A stretch of DNA of 64,000 bases, from assembly GCA_947034895.1 (NCBI GenBank), contig OX344763.1:83285093-83349092 (forward strand). The letters are read 5' to 3'. The translations under genes and the position numbers were made by a program. Within the stretch, counting starts at the first letter, position 1; each line of letters begins with the position of its first letter. Below are positions 60,182 to 64,000 of this stretch, piece by piece. The notes beneath the pieces were generated by a model. The model ran no database searches and had not been told where the DNA came from. It saw nothing but the letters and a program-made list of their open reading frames with translations. Origin of the DNA: Rhytidiadelphus loreus (lineage: Eukaryota > Streptophyta > Bryopsida > Hypnales > Hylocomiaceae).

Positions 60182-60996
60182 GTGGCTTATCAATTTTTTG
60201 TTTTGAAGCCTGTGTACCCAAAGGGGATGAAGGTACTATCATTGTTTTCAGCGATTGCAGAAGCTGAAGTAGCTCTTCACATAATCGGGACCAATCTGAA
60301 CGAAGTGGTGAGTGTGGAGATAGAAGTACCGTGGTGGTTGTCACTTCCACTGAGATTTCATCATGGCTAGAGAAAATTACCAATGCTACCTGATATGTCT
60401 ATGGAAGCTTACGTACTCCTTGTTTGTGACTCTCAATGTTCGTTTCATCGGGTTCATTACGCGCAAAGCTGTTATATTTAAGAGGCCTAGGTGTAGATAG
60501 AATATTTCTCCTGAAAGCAGCTTACGTTGATGTAGACTTGTGCTTGGCTTCACTATTTGGTAGCCAATGAAGTAATTGTTATTGATAACAATTTCTTTGT
60601 ATATACAATGGCTTCTCCCATTTCTATTTTGAAGACCAAATATATAAAGGTGATCAAAGTACTGTCTTTGTTTTCAGGGATAGAAGGAGCTGAAGTACTT
60701 TGTCAAAAGGTTGAGAAGTAAACCACGGAGGTCATAGAGGGAGCCCGCCATTACCTGCAGACATGGTGGGCATTAACCAATCATAAAGGCTATCTTAAAT
60801 TGGACTATCAAGATGTGAGATAACTTAAAAGAGATGTCCTGAGCAATCTTGTATCGAAGTATTGTGGCTTAGATTTAATTGTTGGTGGGAGCCCATATAA
60901 CAACTTCACCAACAACAACCATCACACACGCATACAACTTGATGGTGAGCATTCTACTAATTTTTTTGAGTTTTTACGTATCGTTGCAACTGCCTA
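60182..60996 (+). pseudogene. DRM-type de novo DNA methyltransferase pseudogene fragment
   Basis: DRM enzymes are the plant de novo cytosine-5 methyltransferases guided by small RNAs. Fragment 1 (60200-60325) reads PKGMKVLSLFSAIAEAEVAL, then GTNLNEVVSVE, the DRM motif I region (usually LSLFSGIGGAEVAL and VVSVE). Fragment 2 (about 60640-60990) repeats motif I as KVLSLFSGIEGAEVL, then TNHKGYLKL..QDVR, LKRDVLSNLVSKYCGLDLIVGGSPYNN and GEHSTNFFEFLRI, matching the motif IV region (GGSPCNN) and beyond. The catalytic Cys of PCN is Tyr (60896-60898). TAA and further stops interrupt fragment 2. Two motif I copies about 440 bp apart point to an internal duplication. Only the middle of the catalytic domain remains. 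Confidence 0.75.
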
Positions 60997-61440
60997 TGAG
61001 TACATTTGGACTGGTGACAATGCATCAACACACCATGCCAAGTAGATTGATGTAATTGAATAATTGTATCCTTTCACTATTATCAGCAATAAAATTTGAA
61101 AACATTTTTGATATTGAGTTAAAACTTTTTTTTGCCAAGTTTGAGATCTTGATGTCTGATAATTCCTTTGCATAGTCAATAGACAATGCATACCTCATTG
61201 TTAGTGTGCACAGTATTCAGAAGAATGCTAAAAGAAATTTAGCATGTGCCGTGTATGAATAGATGGCACCATTGAATGTTTAGCCTCAAAGTGTTCCGCA
61301 CTTGTAATATTGTTTATGACATGGCAGAAGTTCAGAGTGCTTTCAGGATCCCATGTAAGGGCCATGGGTTTGTTCTCTTGTAATGTTCAATGGTTTAAAT
61401 GTGGTGCTGGGCCAATTAATACATCGTAAATTGATTATCG

Positions 61441-61659
61441 TCCAATGTTTTCATCCACTCTCTCCATCCACTATTTTCATCCAATTTTTTCTTCTAATTT
61501 TTTCATCCAATTTTTTCATCCAATTACTTCTTCTAATTTTTTCATCCAATTTTTCATCCAATTTTTCCTAAATTGTCATCCAATATTTTATATTTTTTTG
61601 GCTAGTTTATTTTTCTAAATCAGAAAATCCCCACTCCCTGCTCACCAATCCCTGCTCCC
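61441..61659. repeat. Inverted partner 2: TTTCATCCA run and CTCACCAATCC block
   Basis: About a dozen TTTTTCATCCAATT units (61445-61580), then CTCCCTGCTCACCAATCCCT (61634-61653). This is the reverse complement arrangement of 43641-44070. The similarity is clear in the GC-containing block and periodic in the AT-rich run. Confidence 0.5.
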
Positions 61660-61831
61660 TATTCCACGCTTGTAGTCTAACTATTTGATCTTTAGAGCTA
61701 CTTTTTCGTTTTTTTTGTGAACTTTATATATATATTCTACTCTATTTCTAGTATCTAGTGTAAAAATAGACTTATTTTATCTTCCAAGTGTGAAAATGAT
61801 TCAAAACTATTAAAAGAAGTAGTTAGTTTGG

Positions 61832-61872
61832 AAAGATAAAGATAAAGATAAAGAAAAAGAAAAAGAAAAAGA
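61832..61872 (+). repeat. (GATAAA)n/(GAAAAA)n microsatellite
   Basis: Seven purine-rich hexamers, first AGATAA-type then AGAA AAA-type, followed by an ACTAGGGTTT motif. Confidence 0.7.
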
Positions 61873-61879
61873 AACTAGG

Positions 61880-64000
61880 GTTTCGGAGGCATATCGAAGC
61901 AGTCGCGTCGTTTGCGACGTGCTGCACCCGCTCCCGATCTCCCCCCTTTCTTGACTTAAATTCCCTTTCCTTCCTCTCATTCTCCCCCCTGAAGTGCAGA
62001 TTGTAGAATTTCTCCTAGTGCTGTAATCCTTGCACGTGTTATTTGCGTAATTGTAATAAAATTGAAATTGTTTATTTGTGTTGTGAAAAAAATTTGAGTT
62101 TGTGCATTGTGGTGCAATTGTTTGAGTTTTGGGAAATTGATTGTGAATTTGAGGATTTGAAGAGAATCATAAGCCATTTCGAGAGATCAAGGGCGATGTC
62201 AGTCAGCGAATGCGGGGTGATCTCAGAGGAATTGCGGCGAGACTTTGATGATTGAATTGACCGATTGTACAATGGTTCCGACCAGCTGCGGTTCCTGAGT
62301 TGCAGTGATCAATGAGAAAGATTTTAGGAGAAGTGCGTACAGGTCGGCGGATCGCAAGAGGTGAATTTGGTGCTGGTCGTGTCGATTGTAAAACTGTGTC
62401 GGAGTTGATCGGTGGGAAGATAGTGAGAAGGGAAGCAACGCTGCAGAAGATCAAAGCTGCGGTGCAAGTGAATTCAAAGAGACCTTGGGGTGACCAGTTG
62501 GTCACCAAATTGGTTGATTGGAAGTGGAATTTGTGAGCCTGCAATGCCGAATCAGACCGGTGAAAAAACTCAAATCCATTTTATTTTTTTATTTTTTTAA
62601 AAACATTTGTATGAATTCATGTGTGTGATGATCAAGTGGACTGATTGAGCGTCTAGAGTGCTCTGAACCCATCGAGCAAGGAGAGATCAGCAAGAAATTT
62701 CGAGAAATTCCGCAAATTCGAGAAGAAATTGAAAATTGAGTGATCGGTGCGGTAACCAGATAGAGCGGTCTTCGAAAATTTGGTACAAATTTCTTGCCGC
62801 TTCTGAGTGTGTAAGGATCTACATGATGAGGTGAGACCAAAATCGAAAGAAGATTTCCAAAACAAAGAACAAACCTTCGTGATCGGAGGTTGTGAGATTG
62901 GCGTCGCAGGAAGAAAGCGCCGGCGCAGACAAGTGCGGCAGCCTGTCCGGCAAGCAGACAGACCGGCTCCTCTTCCGATACCCTCCCAGCTTCTCGATAC
63001 CTGTCTGCCTCGATTGGTACCCCTTGGTTGGTACTCGATACCCGGGCTCCTTCGAGTTGAGGCCCTTCCCCAATTGATATCCGTTCGATCCAGTTGATAC
63101 CCGGCCTCACAGTCTTGGAGTTTATATCCATGGTTTGGGGGAGGGTATAAAATTTTGGGACATTTTAACCTAATTATTTGACCAAAAACAAACTAAAATA
63201 AAGGCACAAATTTTTCGAACGGCCCAAAGGGCCGTACCCCTGGTTTGGAATTAATCCATTTGGGAGTTAGAATTAGGGTTAGGGATTTATTATTTGTTTT
63301 GCATCAATGTTATTAGAGTGTCATATTGAAAATTGCATATACATGTTGTAAGTGGAAGTTTTGTGTGGAATGTAGGTAGAATATACTAATTTGCACGTGT
63401 TTGGCCATATTGTCCTTGGTGGTGTGTGTGCGGACTTATTGTGAGTTATTCTAAAACATTAACTCTTATTCTTTTGCTGAATACTAAGAATATTAATACT
63501 ATTACTTATAAAGTCGATAAGTCCTGCATTGCACATGCATTCATTACAAGTCAGTCCACATTTGAACTATTGTCCCAGAACTATTGTCACAAGCCAGTAA
63601 TACACTAGATAGGACTGAGACGTCATACATCCGTCAATAGCATCTATTAACGGACAACATGAGTCGTATCCTGGGTTTTAGTGGGAATAAGAGTAAATAA
63701 ACCTTTTAATCTAATAAACTAGTACATTGTGACTTTTGAATACACTACGCTAACCTTATATAGTTCATTCCTTGGTGTTCAAACTCGGATTTAGTTGAAT
63801 AAAGATTAGATTCCGGAAAATATATTACAACGCTCCACGCTCTACCCTCACATGCTAACTCCCTTGGGGTTATTGAGAATTTTGGTAGAATTCCCTACCA
63901 AAGTGGTGAGAAATAGCCTTAAATGCGTGAAACATGTAAAACTTTACATTTTCACTAATTTTAGGTCTTATTAATATAATTAGGTAGTTAAATTAGTAAT
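61880..64000. other. No recognised gene
   Basis: Several overlapping ORFs of 60-180 codons on both strands (62.2-63.1 kb) show no motif I recognise, and their mutual overlap makes any one doubtful. A repeated phrase GATACC(C/T) (62.97-63.10 kb) gives local periodicity. Downstream to the window end is AT-rich non-coding sequence. Confidence 0.4.

Noticed and set aside
43510..61790. CACTTGGAA pair as exact ends of a region B element
   Set aside because: Only nine bases match, the neighbouring similarity is weak, and the flanks show no target duplication.

Overview
The window looks like nuclear DNA of a plant-lineage (streptophyte) eukaryote, and almost all of it is nested, decayed transposable elements. 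The reasons are spliced genes with GT..AG introns of 90-160 bp, stretches of the plant telomere-type motif AAACCCT, a Ty3/Gypsy element with a tRNA-Asp-like primer site, a Mutator-like element with a SWIM-type zinc site, and remnants of two plant silencing enzymes: a SUVR-type histone H3K9 methyltransferase and a DRM-type DNA methyltransferase. I see no clearly intact host gene and cannot place the species. Family names are by eye, without database searches.

Layout. 0.6-5.4 kb (+): a decayed transposon-type protein (AGYA motif, coiled coil, RING-like zinc site), a disordered ORF and a SUVR pseudogene. 5.8-13.3 kb (-): a second copy of the same transposon-type protein, followed downstream by an RNase H-like transposase pseudogene. 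14.46-19.44 kb (-): a Gypsy element truncated in integrase, with a 242-bp piggyBac-like MITE in its reverse transcriptase. 20.5-23.6 kb: two copies of a Gypsy-associated acidic/coiled-coil ORF family. A third copy is split between 42.43-43.46 kb and 24.85-25.03 kb (-).

That split is made by the main discovery, a 17.4-kb DNA element (element A, 25030-42415). It has 25-bp perfect terminal inverted repeats and a probable 9-bp target duplication, and removing it restores the interrupted reading frame. On its minus strand it carries a spliced gene combining a ParB-like NGQH domain with a degenerate N4/N6-adenine/cytosine-methyltransferase-like C-terminus, then an FCP1/HAD-like phosphatase gene. 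On its plus strand it carries an RNase H-like (DUF7869-type) protein, the transposase candidate. Palindromes with core CAGCTCGANTCGAGCTG cluster just upstream of the first coding exon of both divergent genes and also lie in introns.

43.6-61.7 kb repeats the design with unrelated sequence (region B): a Mutator-like transposase (-), then a divergent 12-exon ParB-like/methyltransferase-like gene (+). The 1.8-kb first intron of that gene is a tandem array built on a different palindrome, CCCTCTCGGTACCGAGAGGG. Two independent pairings of a transposase, a palindrome array and a ParB-MTase-like gene suggest a mobile-element system in which the ParB/MTase-like protein recognises or marks palindromic sites of its own element. 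That function is inference.

60.2-61.0 kb holds a DRM pseudogene with a duplicated motif I and a lost catalytic cysteine. Across the window, reading frames are broken mostly by TAG where Gln is expected and TGA where Arg is expected, as if methylated CAG and CGA sites had deaminated.
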